A stretch of 64,000 nt of DNA from JAZTZP01 sp045637525 (GTDB lineage Bacteria > Bacillota > Clostridia > UBA1381): NCBI GenBank assembly GCA_045637525.1, contig JAZTZP010000150.1, forward strand, positions 69,796 through 133,795, written 5' to 3'. Positions 41,364 through 49,386 of this stretch are shown here, piece after piece. Each line of letters begins with the position of its first letter. The first letter of the stretch is position 1. The position numbers and the translations under genes are program-made. Below the pieces are notes generated by a model, which saw only the letters and a program-made list of their open reading frames with translations, did no database searches and was not told the DNA's origin.

Positions 41364-42317
41364 ATGAAAAACTATATAACCATCGACGGCGGAACTACAA
41401 ATACGCGGATTTGCCTGGTTTCTGACAGAGTAATAATTGACAGCGTAAAACTCAGTATTGGTGCCCGTGCCGGGATTGATAATGGGGATTTACTTAAAGC
41501 AAAAATAAAAGACGGCATTGCCGGGCTTTTAAATCAAAATAATTTTTCGGAGCAAGACATAATAAAAATACTTGCTTCAGGTATGATAACCTCGGAATTT
41601 GGTTTGTATAATCTTCCGCATATAAAGACGCCTGCCGGAATTGATGAATTAAACAGTTCAATGTTTGAAATCAAGTTGGATGAAATTTCCGGGATACCGT
41701 TTGTTTTTATAAGAGGTGTAAAAAGCGGAGACGACAACGAAGATTTCCTTTGGGAAAACGATATGATGAGAGGTGAAGAAACCGAGCTTGCAGGTATTAT
41801 GACACTTGAAAATATATCAAGTGATTGCCTGTTTGTTCTTCCCGGCTCTCACTCAAAACTGATTGAGACGGATAAAACCGGAAGAATAACGGCTTTTTCC
41901 ACAATGCTTACAGGCGAGATGATAGCGGCACTTTCTCAAAATACAATTTTGAAGGATGCTGTTGATTTAAACGTGGAAAATGCCGATGAGAAATATCTTT
42001 TAAAAGGATTCGGATATTGTTCGGAGTATGGTATTAACGATGCTTTGTTTAAAGTAAGAGTATTAAAAAACAGATTCGGATGTGGGGATGAAAATATCTA
42101 TTCATTTTTCTTAGGTGCTGTTTTATGCAGTGAAATCAAACGAATTATCAGTTCAGAAACAGGTACTGTTGCCATAGGCGGAAAACGACAGATTAAAGAA
42201 GCAACAGCGTGTATTTTGAAAAAAGTATCTGATAAGAAAGTTATACTGATATCAGATAAAACTGTTGAGTATTCGACAAGTATAGGTATGATTCATATAT
42301 ATGAGTATGATAAATAA
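41364..42317 (+). CDS. dgoK: 2-dehydro-3-deoxygalactonokinase
   Basis: The 317-residue protein has the DgoK pattern: 'ITIDGGTTNTRICLVSDRVIID' (phosphate-1 ATP loop), 'GARAGIDNGD', 'ILASGMITSEFGLYNLPHI', 'DDNEDFLWENDMMRGEETELAGIM' and 'LFVLPGSHSKLIETDKTGRITAFSTMLTGEMIAAL'. It phosphorylates KDGal for the aldolase encoded just upstream (17-base gap). No dehydratase or sugar-acid transporter is adjacent, so its feeder reactions lie elsewhere. Confidence 0.9.
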   Translation: MKNYITIDGGTTNTRICLVSDRVIIDSVKLSIGARAGIDNGDLLKAKIKDGIAGLLNQNNFSEQDIIKILASGMITSEFGLYNLPHIKTPAGIDELNSSMFEIKLDEISGIPFVFIRGVKSGDDNEDFLWENDMMRGEETELAGIMTLENISSDCLFVLPGSHSKLIETDKTGRITAFSTMLTGEMIAALSQNTILKDAVDLNVENADEKYLLKGFGYCSEYGINDALFKVRVLKNRFGCGDENIYSFFLGAVLCSEIKRIISSETGTVAIGGKRQIKEATACILKKVSDKKVILISDKTVEYSTSIGMIHIYEYDK

Positions 42318-42347
42318 AAAAATTCCTGAAATTTCACGAATTTTTTT
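42316..42347. terminator. A/T-rich bidirectional terminator-like hairpin between dgoK and folC
   Basis: AAAAAAATTC (42316-42325) and GAATTTTTTT (42338-42347) pair perfectly and supply a T-run on both strands. It overlaps the last codons of folC. The stem is weak, being almost all A-T. Confidence 0.5.
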
Positions 42348-43560
42348 TATTAAATTCTTTTCTGATTTTTCCGGCAAGGTAGAGTGAACCCATTACACAT
42401 GCTGTACTGTCGTATCTCGCCGCATTAACTGCTTCAACAGGATCTGAAACCGGTACAGCTTCGACTCCGAGTTTTTTGAATTTGTTTGCCAATTCGCTTG
42501 CTTTTTGACAACGTGGCATATCAATCTGGGTTGTTATAACTTTTTTAAAGTGTTTTGAAATGAGTAAGAGACACTCATCAATTGCTTTATCCTCCATCAT
42601 TGCTATTACAGGGCAGATTTTCTTGTTCATACCTGCCAATGCGGTACAGAGCTTTTGTATTGCATCGGGATTATGAGCGCCGTCTAAAATAACATCATCG
42701 CTCAAAAATTCAAGTCTTGCAGGCCAGAATGTGTGTTCTATTCCTGATTTAATTATTTTTGAATTAATTGTAAATCCCGAATTGTTTAAAAGTTCTGCGG
42801 CTTTAATTACCACAGCGGCATTGCATAGCTGATAATCGCCGGAAAGTGACGGACGTATGTATTCATAGCCTGTTATGGTGCCGGTTAAATAGTCCGGCAG
42901 GGGAGGTATATAAAATTCAGTTTTTTTCTTTTTACATACGTCGGTTATTATATCAATAACCGTCTGCGAATTTTCCGGATATATTACAACTTTTCCGGAT
43001 TCTTTTATAATTCCTGCTTTTTCGTATGCAATTTCTTCTATTGTGTCACCGAGATACTGTGTATGGTCAAGACTAACAGAGGTTATGATGCTGATAAGGC
43101 TTTCGGAAATAACATTTGTTGCATCAAGCCGTCCGCCCATTCCGGTTTCGAGTATTACAATATCACAATTATTATGCTTAAACATAAGAAATGCAATTGC
43201 AGTATCGAGTGCAAATTCCGAAACAGGACAATCAAATTTTTCGATACAGCTGCGAACGGTTGTTGCAATTTCGGCAAGCTCGGTATCGCTTATATCAATA
43301 TTATTTATCTTAATTCGTTCATTAAATCTTTCTATATACGGAGATGTAAATAGCCCGGTTTTATATCCTGCTTCTGTCAGAATCTCAGAAAGCATGGCGG
43401 CGGTAGAGCCTTTGCCGTTTGTGCCGGCGATGTGTATAAATTTAAGCTCATTTTGAGGGTTGCCCAAATGTTGTAAAAGCTTCGATAACAATTCATTGCC
43501 GAGAATCCGGCTGAATTTCGGTGTGTTATGTATATAAGCAAGTGTTTCTTCGTAATTCAT
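42334..43560 (-). CDS. folC: Folylpolyglutamate synthase / dihydrofolate synthase
   Basis: The 408-residue Mur-ligase-like enzyme adds glutamates to folates (and may make dihydrofolate). It has 'FIHIAGTNGKGSTAAMLSEILTEAGYKTGLFTSPYIERFNERI' with the ATP P-loop, 'DIVILETGMGGRLDATNVI', 'DHTQYLGDTIEEIAYEKAGIIK' with the Lys that is usually carbamylated, and 'VILDGAHNPDAIQKL'. Its ATG overlaps the stop of a 32-codon upstream gene (ATGA), so translation is probably coupled. Confidence 0.95.
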   Translation of the reverse strand: MNYEETLAYIHNTPKFSRILGNELLSKLLQHLGNPQNELKFIHIAGTNGKGSTAAMLSEILTEAGYKTGLFTSPYIERFNERIKINNIDISDTELAEIATTVRSCIEKFDCPVSEFALDTAIAFLMFKHNNCDIVILETGMGGRLDATNVISESLISIITSVSLDHTQYLGDTIEEIAYEKAGIIKESGKVVIYPENSQTVIDIITDVCKKKKTEFYIPPLPDYLTGTITGYEYIRPSLSGDYQLCNAAVVIKAAELLNNSGFTINSKIIKSGIEHTFWPARLEFLSDDVILDGAHNPDAIQKLCTALAGMNKKICPVIAMMEDKAIDECLLLISKHFKKVITTQIDMPRCQKASELANKFKKLGVEAVPVSDPVEAVNAARYDSTACVMGSLYLAGKIRKEFNKKNS

Positions 43561-43655
43561 TTTTCATTCCTTTTTTTAATTTTTTTAATCGTATCAACTA
43601 TCACAAGTGCCATAAATATTATAAGGCATATTGCTATAAGATTATCTCGAGTCAT
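43557..43655 (-). CDS. Small single-span membrane peptide (32 residues) coupled to folC
   Basis: A 33-codon frame starts at ATG 43655 and stops in an ATGA overlap with folC. An AAAAGGAGC ribosome binding site lies 7 bases upstream of the start. The product has one hydrophobic helix (NLIAICLIIFMALVIVD, residues 5-21) and a strongly basic end (KKIKKRNEK). The clear ribosome binding site, stop-start overlap and clean amphipathic layout argue that it is real. No family is recognised. Confidence 0.6.
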   Translation of the reverse strand: MTRDNLIAICLIIFMALVIVDTIKKIKKRNEK

Positions 43656-43680
43656 TGTTTTAGCTCCTTTTTATATATTC

Positions 43681-43713
43681 AGCGAATGCGAAATAAAAAA
43701 TTTCGCATTCGCT
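43681..43713 (-). terminator. Perfect 14-bp hairpin after sleB without a U-run
   Basis: AGCGAATGCGAAAT and ATTTCGCATTCGCT flank a five-base loop 10 bases beyond the sleB stop codon. On the minus strand it is followed by GAATATATAA, not a T-tract, so it may be a transcript 3'-end stabiliser or a poor terminator. Confidence 0.5.
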
Positions 43714-43722
43714 TTAAAATAC

Positions 43723-44382
43723 TTATTTGCAGAAAACATGTTTTCCGATTGTGGTTATAATAGGTCGGCTTCGTATCCAGGAGTTTGTTGCTGTTACAGG
43801 ATTATAATAATAAATTGCTCCGCCTGTCGGATCCCAGCCGTTTAAAGCATCCTGGGCAGCTTTAAAGCACGACTCCTCAATTGGTTTATCAGCCTGTCCG
43901 TCTGTTATGGCGGTAAAAGCACCGTTCTGATAAATAACACCGGCGATTGTGTTAGGAAAAGAAGAGTGACGGACTCTGTTAAGCACAACGGCACCTACCG
44001 CAACCTGACCTTTATATGATTCTCCTCGTGCTTCGCCGTTAATTATCATTGCAAGCAACTTTTTATTATTTGATGATGACGAGGATGTGGAGGTTGATGT
44101 ACCGGTTGGAAGCCCGATTTTACCTAAAGTTGCAGGCCCTGCAATTCCATCAGGCGTAAGCCCGTGTGCCGACTGGAACTTTTTTACGGCTGAGACTGTG
44201 TATGTGCCGTAAATTCCGTCTATCCATCCTGTATAATATCCCCAGGATTTAAGACGAGTCTGAATATTTGTTACTTCAGTACCTCTTGATCCGTATTTTG
44301 ACAGAGCTGATGCAGTAGTAGTGCATATGAATATAAAAATCAAAATACTCAGTGTAAGTATGGTCTTAATAAGTTTTTTCAT
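43723..44382 (-). CDS. sleB: Spore cortex-lytic enzyme SleB-like
   Basis: The 219-residue exported protein has a signal peptide (residues 1-26, cut after TASA), a peptidoglycan-binding domain (about 30-90, 'GSRGTEVTNIQTRLKSWGYYTGWIDGIYGTYTVSAVKKFQ'), a Ser/Thr linker and a hydrolase-2 domain (108-219) with 'MIINGEARGESYKGQVAVGAVVLNRV' and catalytic Glu117. SleB is a lytic transglycosylase that degrades cortex during germination. Its usual partner gene ypeB is not adjacent. Related CwlJ enzymes lack the signal and binding domain, so SleB is the better call. Confidence 0.88.
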   Translation of the reverse strand: MKKLIKTILTLSILIFIFICTTTASALSKYGSRGTEVTNIQTRLKSWGYYTGWIDGIYGTYTVSAVKKFQSAHGLTPDGIAGPATLGKIGLPTGTSTSTSSSSSNNKKLLAMIINGEARGESYKGQVAVGAVVLNRVRHSSFPNTIAGVIYQNGAFTAITDGQADKPIEESCFKAAQDALNGWDPTGGAIYYYNPVTATNSWIRSRPIITTIGKHVFCK

Positions 44383-44463
44383 ACAACTTACCGTCCTTTC
44401 ATAAAACTATATCCATACATAATTTTTCCTTGTTTTTTGATTTTTATACCTTTTTATGTAAAA

Positions 44464-45189
44464 CTAACGAAAATAGCTGTAAAAATCAAAGCGTTTAACA
44501 GGTGCTGTGCTCGAAAATGTCATTACCGATATATTTGCCGCTCCTGCCGCTTTAAGTGCTGATGCACAGGAGTTTGTAGTGTTTCCGGTGGTGTACATAT
44601 CATCAAACAGAAGAATGTTTTTGCCGGCAACGATATCCGGATTTGCAACATATACTCCGCTGACATTTTTGCGCTTCTTACCGCCGAATGTCTTACTTTG
44701 CGGACGTGTGTTTCTGATTTTCTTTACAGCATTGAAATCGGTCGGAATATCAAAGTGTTTGGCAACGCCTTTTGCGAGTAATTCTGCCTGATTATAGCCA
44801 CGCTTTTTATAACGGAGAAAAGACAAAGGCACTGCAGTTGCCATGTCAAAAAAATCTGTGAACTTTTCTGTAAATTCATTGTTTAACCGTTCTGTAAATT
44901 CAATCATATAATGAATAAATACCTTTGAATATCCCGGATTGTTATTGAATTTATAGTTAATAAAGGCTGAGCGTACCATACGGGTATACGGAACAGCGGC
45001 CACTACGGTCTTACAAAACTCAGTTTCACGGTTTAAGGGAACAGGGTTGTATGTTTTTAGGCTCTGTTGGCACTTTTTACAAACACCTATACCATCGTAA
45101 GCAAATTCCAATTCGGAAATGTGTCTGTGTGCAGAACAAAACACACAGAAAAAAGTGTCTTTGCCGTAAATCAGATCATGAAAGTTCAT
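44464..45189 (-). CDS. comFC: ComF-family phosphoribosyltransferase-like protein
   Basis: The 241-residue protein has an N-terminal zinc-ribbon-like region (C15-x2-C18 in 'FCVFCSAH' and 'GVCKKCQQSL') and a PRT domain: 'TAVPLSFLRYKKRGYNQAELLAKGVAKHF', 'RPQSKTFGGKKRKNV' and the PRPP loop 'ILLFDDMYTTGNTTNSCA'. ComF proteins are needed for DNA uptake in competent bacteria, but many non-competent species have them. The comFA helicase is not next to it. GTGAGG lies 8 bases before the ATG. Confidence 0.9.
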   Translation of the reverse strand: MNFHDLIYGKDTFFCVFCSAHRHISELEFAYDGIGVCKKCQQSLKTYNPVPLNRETEFCKTVVAAVPYTRMVRSAFINYKFNNNPGYSKVFIHYMIEFTERLNNEFTEKFTDFFDMATAVPLSFLRYKKRGYNQAELLAKGVAKHFDIPTDFNAVKKIRNTRPQSKTFGGKKRKNVSGVYVANPDIVAGKNILLFDDMYTTGNTTNSCASALKAAGAANISVMTFSSTAPVKRFDFYSYFR

Positions 45190-45279
45190 TATTTAAAACC
45201 TCACATAAAAAATATATATACATTATACACCTATTTGCAAAATTTGTAAAGACTAATTATAATTTTTTTTGAAAAAATA

Positions 45280-45308
45280 TGGACAAACAGTAAAAAATGT
45301 GATATAAT
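45280..45308 (+). promoter_or_regulatory. Vegetative promoter of the Y1-transposase-like gene
   Basis: TGGACA (45280-45285), a 17-base spacer and TATAAT (45303-45308), preceded by TGTGA in the same manner as the alr promoter at 49315. Confidence 0.75.
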
Positions 45309-45343
45309 TATATCTGAAGAAATTTTTAATGGAGGCAACCGTT

Positions 45344-46147
45344 ATGTCCAGAATTGCCCGACAATGGAGTGAGAGCGGATTTTATCATATTTTGCTGCGT
45401 TCCGCTCCTGATGGTTTTTTTCGCGATACTGAGGATTTTGAGAAGTTTTCAGAGCTGTTAAGACAGAATAAGAAAGAATGCGGATATTTTTTATATGCGT
45501 TTGTTCTTTTAAAAGAAGAGATACGATTGCTTATAAAACCGAATGACATTAAGCTTGAAACTATATTTAAAAAACTTTGTATTAAGTATACTTATTGGTA
45601 TAATTGCAAATATAACAGACGCGGTTCGGTGTTTTTTGACAGATATAAAAGCGAACCGGTTGATTATAAAGATGTAGAAGATGTCATTTTGTATATTATC
45701 AGATATCCGGAAAAATCCGGTCATAAATTCGATTCATATTTGTACAGCAGTTATGCTATGAATGCAGAGGTTGATGTTTATAAAGCTTTTGACAGGGATT
45801 TTTATGAAAATGTCCCTGATAAAGAGTATCTGTCTGTAAGACCGGTTTCGCCAAGGATTACCGATGAGGAAGCTGTTAAACGCATTTTATTCATTGTCGG
45901 AGCTTTAACTGTAAATGATGCAAGACAAATTGATTATTCTGAAAATATCGATTATATAAAACAAATGCTTAATGAGGGAATAGGATATCGCCAGATCAGC
46001 AGAATACTTGGTATAAGCTATGTCTTCGTTAAGAAAGCTGTGAGCAAAGAAGAAGTATTAGTTAGGCCTCCTGTAAAGCGGTCTGCAAAGCCTGCAAAAA
46101 AACAAGTGCCAAAAACTGAAGAGCTTATTGATTTCTTTTTGCTTTAA
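45344..46147 (+). CDS. REP-associated/IS200-like Y1 transposase homologue lacking the HUH motif (domesticated)
   Basis: The 267-residue protein follows the Y1_Tnp/RAYT layout: 'GFYHILLRS', 'FRDTEDFEKFSELLRQ', a strand at 50-64, 'KYTYWYNCKYNRRGSVFFDRYKSEPVDYKDVEDVILYIIRYPEKSG'. Active RAYTs have a His-x-His (NHYHLL) in the central strand; here residues 58-63 read E-E-I-R-L-L, so both metal-binding His are gone, while tyrosines of the catalytic helix (82-86) remain. A C-terminal HTH ('GIGYRQISRILGISYVFVKKAV', about 213-234) and a basic tail follow. It has its own promoter and an intact frame. The ATG at 45344 has GGAGGC 7 bases upstream. Confidence 0.75.
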   Translation: MSRIARQWSESGFYHILLRSAPDGFFRDTEDFEKFSELLRQNKKECGYFLYAFVLLKEEIRLLIKPNDIKLETIFKKLCIKYTYWYNCKYNRRGSVFFDRYKSEPVDYKDVEDVILYIIRYPEKSGHKFDSYLYSSYAMNAEVDVYKAFDRDFYENVPDKEYLSVRPVSPRITDEEAVKRILFIVGALTVNDARQIDYSENIDYIKQMLNEGIGYRQISRILGISYVFVKKAVSKEEVLVRPPVKRSAKPAKKQVPKTEELIDFFLL

Positions 46148-46180
46148 TTGTAACAAATTTATTAAAAATTGCAGATTTAC

Positions 46181-46209
46181 TTGAAAATAGTTGGAATTTG
46201 TAGTACAAT
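46181..46209 (+). promoter_or_regulatory. Vegetative promoter of the rdgB operon
   Basis: TTGAAA (46181-46186), a 17-base spacer and TACAAT (46204-46209), 34 bases before the rdgB start. Confidence 0.7.
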
Positions 46210-46242
46210 AATATTAGTATATATTTTATTTGGAGGAAAATG

Positions 46243-46842
46243 ATGAGAGTTATTGTTGCAACTAAAAATGCCGGTAAAGTTCGTGAATTCAAACAAATTC
46301 TCACTGAATATGGATTTGAAGTGATTTCGCAGAGCGAGGCAGATATTGAAGCTGATGTCTGCGAAACCGGGGCAACATTTATTGAGAATGCTTTGATTAA
46401 AGCTAAAGCGATTTCTCTTATTTGTGATGATGCCGTAATTGCAGATGATTCCGGGTTGTGTGTGCCGTCGTTAAACGGCGAGCCGGGTGTGTATTCGGCA
46501 AGATATTCGGGAGTTCATGGTTATGATGCGGCTAATAATAATAAACTGCTGAAAAACTTAGCTGATAAGGCAGACAGAAGTGCATATTTTGAATGTGCGA
46601 TAGCTTTGGTGTTGCCGGATGGTACGGAAATAACATCTACGGGACGTGCTTACGGTAAAATACTTGATGCACCGGATGGGTGTAACGGGTTTGGATACGA
46701 TCCGTTGTTTTACTCCGATGACTTGAATAAGTCTTTCGGAACAGCAGACAATGATGAAAAAAATTCAGTTAGCCACCGTGGTCGTGCACTGGAGGAATTG
46801 TGTAAAAAACTTGATAAATATCAGGAAGGGACGGAAAAATAA
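46243..46842 (+). CDS. rdgB: XTP/dITP diphosphatase (RdgB/HAM1)
   Basis: The 199-residue house-cleaning enzyme hydrolyses inosine and xanthosine triphosphates to keep them out of nucleic acids. It has 'IVATKNAGKVREFKQIL', 'ENALIKAKAISL', 'AVIADDSGLCVPSLNGEPGVYSARYSG', 'GCNGFGYDPLFY' and 'NSVSHRGRALEEL'. The ATG at 46243 is 6 bases from GGAGG; an ATG directly before it (46240) is too close. It overlaps the next gene by one base (TAATG). Confidence 0.95.
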   Translation: MRVIVATKNAGKVREFKQILTEYGFEVISQSEADIEADVCETGATFIENALIKAKAISLICDDAVIADDSGLCVPSLNGEPGVYSARYSGVHGYDAANNNKLLKNLADKADRSAYFECAIALVLPDGTEITSTGRAYGKILDAPDGCNGFGYDPLFYSDDLNKSFGTADNDEKNSVSHRGRALEELCKKLDKYQEGTEK

Positions 46843-47372
46843 TGGATATTTTTTATGAGTATATTGTAAAACATAAAAGAGGAGCAAGAGAGTATCTTAT
46901 CCTCATAGGTACTGTTTTAGGCGCAATGATTTTATCTTTTGCGTTATTGCTTTTTGGTGGCGCGCTGTTTCAGTTCGGCGGTATCGGATTATTGGTATTT
47001 GCGGGAATATGGTATGGAGCGTATATTTTGATTAAGTTTAATTTTAATATTGAATATGAGTATATTCTTACAAACAACGAGCTTGATATTGATAAAATCA
47101 TGGCACAAAGCAGAAGAAAAAGAATTATTACCATTGATTTTAAGAATATAGAAATTTGTGCACCGGTAGATTCTCCGGAGCATAAGCGTGAATTTGAAAA
47201 TACAGAAGGGTTTTCAAAGACATATGATTTTACCGGAATTGGTATCGGAGATGAGTTAAATTATTTCATCAATACTGAGAACGAGGGGACACGGGTGCGT
47301 GTGTTGTTCAGTCCTCCTGAGAAAATCCTGGATGCCGCACAAAAATTTAATCCGCGCAAAATTATTAAATAA
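46842..47372 (+). CDS. DUF6106-like membrane protein
   Basis: The 176-residue protein has two membrane helices near the N-terminus ('YLILIGTVLGAMILSFALLLFGG' and 'GGIGLLVFAGIWYGAYILIKF') and a soluble domain beginning 'IEYEYILTNNELDIDKIMAQSRRKRIITIDFKNIEICAP', reminiscent of PH-like bacterial domains. The pattern agrees with DUF6106, a family of Clostridia with no known function. It is locked between rdgB (1-base overlap) and acpS (14-base gap). Confidence 0.7.
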   Translation: MDIFYEYIVKHKRGAREYLILIGTVLGAMILSFALLLFGGALFQFGGIGLLVFAGIWYGAYILIKFNFNIEYEYILTNNELDIDKIMAQSRRKRIITIDFKNIEICAPVDSPEHKREFENTEGFSKTYDFTGIGIGDELNYFINTENEGTRVRVLFSPPEKILDAAQKFNPRKIIK

Positions 47373-47386
47373 AGGAATTGATTGAT

Positions 47387-47752
47387 GTGATTAAAGGAAT
47401 AGGCACTGATATAGAGCTTATTTCGCGAATTCAAGCGGCAATGGAAAAGGATGTTTTTCTTAGCCGCTTTTTTAGCGAAAATGAAATTGAATACTTTAAA
47501 AAAAGAAATAATGCCGCTCAGACAGTCGCCGGATGCTTTTGTGCTAAAGAGGCTGTGTCAAAGGCTCTTGGTACAGGTTTCTCCGGATTTTCTCTTAAGG
47601 ACATAGAGGTACTCCATGATGATTTCGGAAAACCCTATATTAGGCTTTTTAACGGTGCACAACAGATTTATGAGAGTTTAAGCGGCAACAGTATACAAGT
47701 AAGCATATCTCATTCAAAGGATAATGCAATAGCTTTTGCTGTAATAGAATAA
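47387..47752 (+). CDS. acpS: Holo-[acyl-carrier-protein] synthase
   Basis: The 121-residue enzyme transfers 4'-phosphopantetheine from CoA to the acyl carrier protein. It has 'IKGIGTDIELISRI' with the Mg2+-binding Asp and 'AGCFCAKEAVSKALGTGF' with the second metal ligand, and ends 'VSISHSKDNAIAFAVIE'. GTG at 47387 matches the family start and is 10 bases from AAAGGA; a TTG at 47378 is too close to that site. Confidence 0.95.
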   Translation: MIKGIGTDIELISRIQAAMEKDVFLSRFFSENEIEYFKKRNNAAQTVAGCFCAKEAVSKALGTGFSGFSLKDIEVLHDDFGKPYIRLFNGAQQIYESLSGNSIQVSISHSKDNAIAFAVIE

Positions 47753-47774
47753 TAAAAATTTTGGAGTGGTAATC

Positions 47775-49307
47775 ATGAAAAAAGTATGTACAGCTCATGC
47801 GATGCGTATGTGTGATAATGAAGCGCAAAATATTGCCGGTATACCCACTATCGTTTTAATGGAAAATGCGGCGATTACGTGTGTTAACGCCTTTTACAGC
47901 ACGTTTCCCGATTGCGATAACCTTCGTGTTGCCGTTTTTTCCGGGAAGGGAAATAATGGCGGAGATGGCTTTGCTATTGCAAGACATTTACATAACAAAG
48001 GCATAGAAACAGTCGTTTATCTTACTTCCGGCCGCGAATTTACGGGTGATGCTCTTACAAATTACAGCATTATCAGTCGCATGGGTATAAAGATTTGTGA
48101 TGCTTCGGAAATTTCTGAATTTGAATTGCAATACTATGATGTTATTTTTGATGCAATACTCGGCACCGGGATTTCCGGTGAGGTATATCCTGAAATTGCC
48201 GAAGTAATAGATGAAATCAACAGTTGCGGTAAGTATATTTTTTCTGTTGATATTCCGAGTGGTGTTAATAGTGATACCGGTCAGATTTGCGGTGCTTGTG
48301 TAGAGGCTGACGAAACAATAACCTTTGCGGCATACAAACGAGGTATGTTTCTTTTCCCGGGTGCTGATATGTGCGGAAAGATAACAGTTGCAGATATATC
48401 TGTTCCGGAATTTTTGTTGTCAAAACATACTTGCAGTGTAACTGATGCTGAATTTGTAAGAAATCTTATCGGAAAAAGAAACCGAAACACACATAAAGGT
48501 GATTATGGAAAAGTTTTAATTGTTGGAGGAAGCAAGGGGATGACCGGTGCTGCATATCTTTCAGCACAAGCTGCGTTAAAGTCCGGCGGCGGACTCATTA
48601 CGCTCGGAATCTGTGGTAGCCTTAACAGTGCAATGGAGTCAAAGCTTACCGAGGTTATGACGTTGCCTCTTTCTGATAACAATGGTAAAATAGCAAGCAA
48701 TGCCGCAGATAAAATTATAGAATTTTCCGAAAATTGCGATTGTATTTTGTTTGGCCCCGGTTTAGGACGTAGCGGCGATGTTAAGGAATTGCTTTCGGTA
48801 ATACTCAAAAACAGTCATATTCCGGTAGTGATTGATGCTGACGGAATAAATGCCCTGGCAGAGGATAAAACAATGCTTGAACAATGCAGCAGCAGTATTA
48901 TTCTTACTCCGCATACTGCTGAGATGAGTCGTTTAACCGGATATGACATCGAGTACATTGAGTCGAACAGATTCGAGGTTTCTGCTGAGCTTTCGCAAGA
49001 ACTCGGAGCTACAATAATTCTTAAAGGTTGTCACACAATTGTAACAGGTTCGAACAACAAACAATATATTAATACTACAGGCAACCCCGGTATGGCAACT
49101 GGTGGCAGTGGTGATGTTTTAGCCGGAATTGTAAGTGCTTTTTTAGCTCGTGGTCTTGCTGAAGAGGAAGCATCGGCTGCTGCTGTATATATACATGGAC
49201 TTGCAGGAGATATTGCATCCGGGTATATCGGCATGGAGTCGCTTACTCCGACTGATATAATTGAAGCAATATCATCGGCATTTAATGCTACATTAAATAA
49301 ACAATAA
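47775..49307 (+). CDS. nnr: Bifunctional NAD(P)H-hydrate epimerase / ADP-dependent dehydratase
   Basis: The 510-residue protein repairs hydrated NADH and NADPH. The N-terminal epimerase domain (about 1-210) has 'VFSGKGNNGGDGFAIARHLHNKG' and 'DIPSGVNSDTGQICG'. The C-terminal ribokinase-like dehydratase domain (about 225-505) has 'KGDYGKVLIVGGSKGMTGAAYLSAQAAL', 'LTPHTAEMSRLTG' and 'NPGMATGGSGDVLAGIVSAFLARG'. acpS-nnr-alr order is widespread in Firmicutes. The ATG at 47775 is preferred over the in-frame GTG that lies in TTGGAGTGG. Confidence 0.95.
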   Translation: MKKVCTAHAMRMCDNEAQNIAGIPTIVLMENAAITCVNAFYSTFPDCDNLRVAVFSGKGNNGGDGFAIARHLHNKGIETVVYLTSGREFTGDALTNYSIISRMGIKICDASEISEFELQYYDVIFDAILGTGISGEVYPEIAEVIDEINSCGKYIFSVDIPSGVNSDTGQICGACVEADETITFAAYKRGMFLFPGADMCGKITVADISVPEFLLSKHTCSVTDAEFVRNLIGKRNRNTHKGDYGKVLIVGGSKGMTGAAYLSAQAALKSGGGLITLGICGSLNSAMESKLTEVMTLPLSDNNGKIASNAADKIIEFSENCDCILFGPGLGRSGDVKELLSVILKNSHIPVVIDADGINALAEDKTMLEQCSSSIILTPHTAEMSRLTGYDIEYIESNRFEVSAELSQELGATIILKGCHTIVTGSNNKQYINTTGNPGMATGGSGDVLAGIVSAFLARGLAEEEASAAAVYIHGLAGDIASGYIGMESLTPTDIIEAISSAFNATLNKQ

Positions 49308-49314
49308 ATACCTG

Positions 49315-49343
49315 TGGACAAAGAAGCAAATATGTGATATAAT
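49315..49343 (+). promoter_or_regulatory. Vegetative promoter of alr-mazEF
   Basis: TGGACA (49315-49320), a 17-base spacer and TATAAT (49338-49343), directly after nnr. The segment TGTGATATAATTATA is identical to that at the 45280 promoter. Confidence 0.75.
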
Positions 49344-49386
49344 TATACATATAGCTCAGAGTCTTGATACAGTAAGGAGAATGAAT

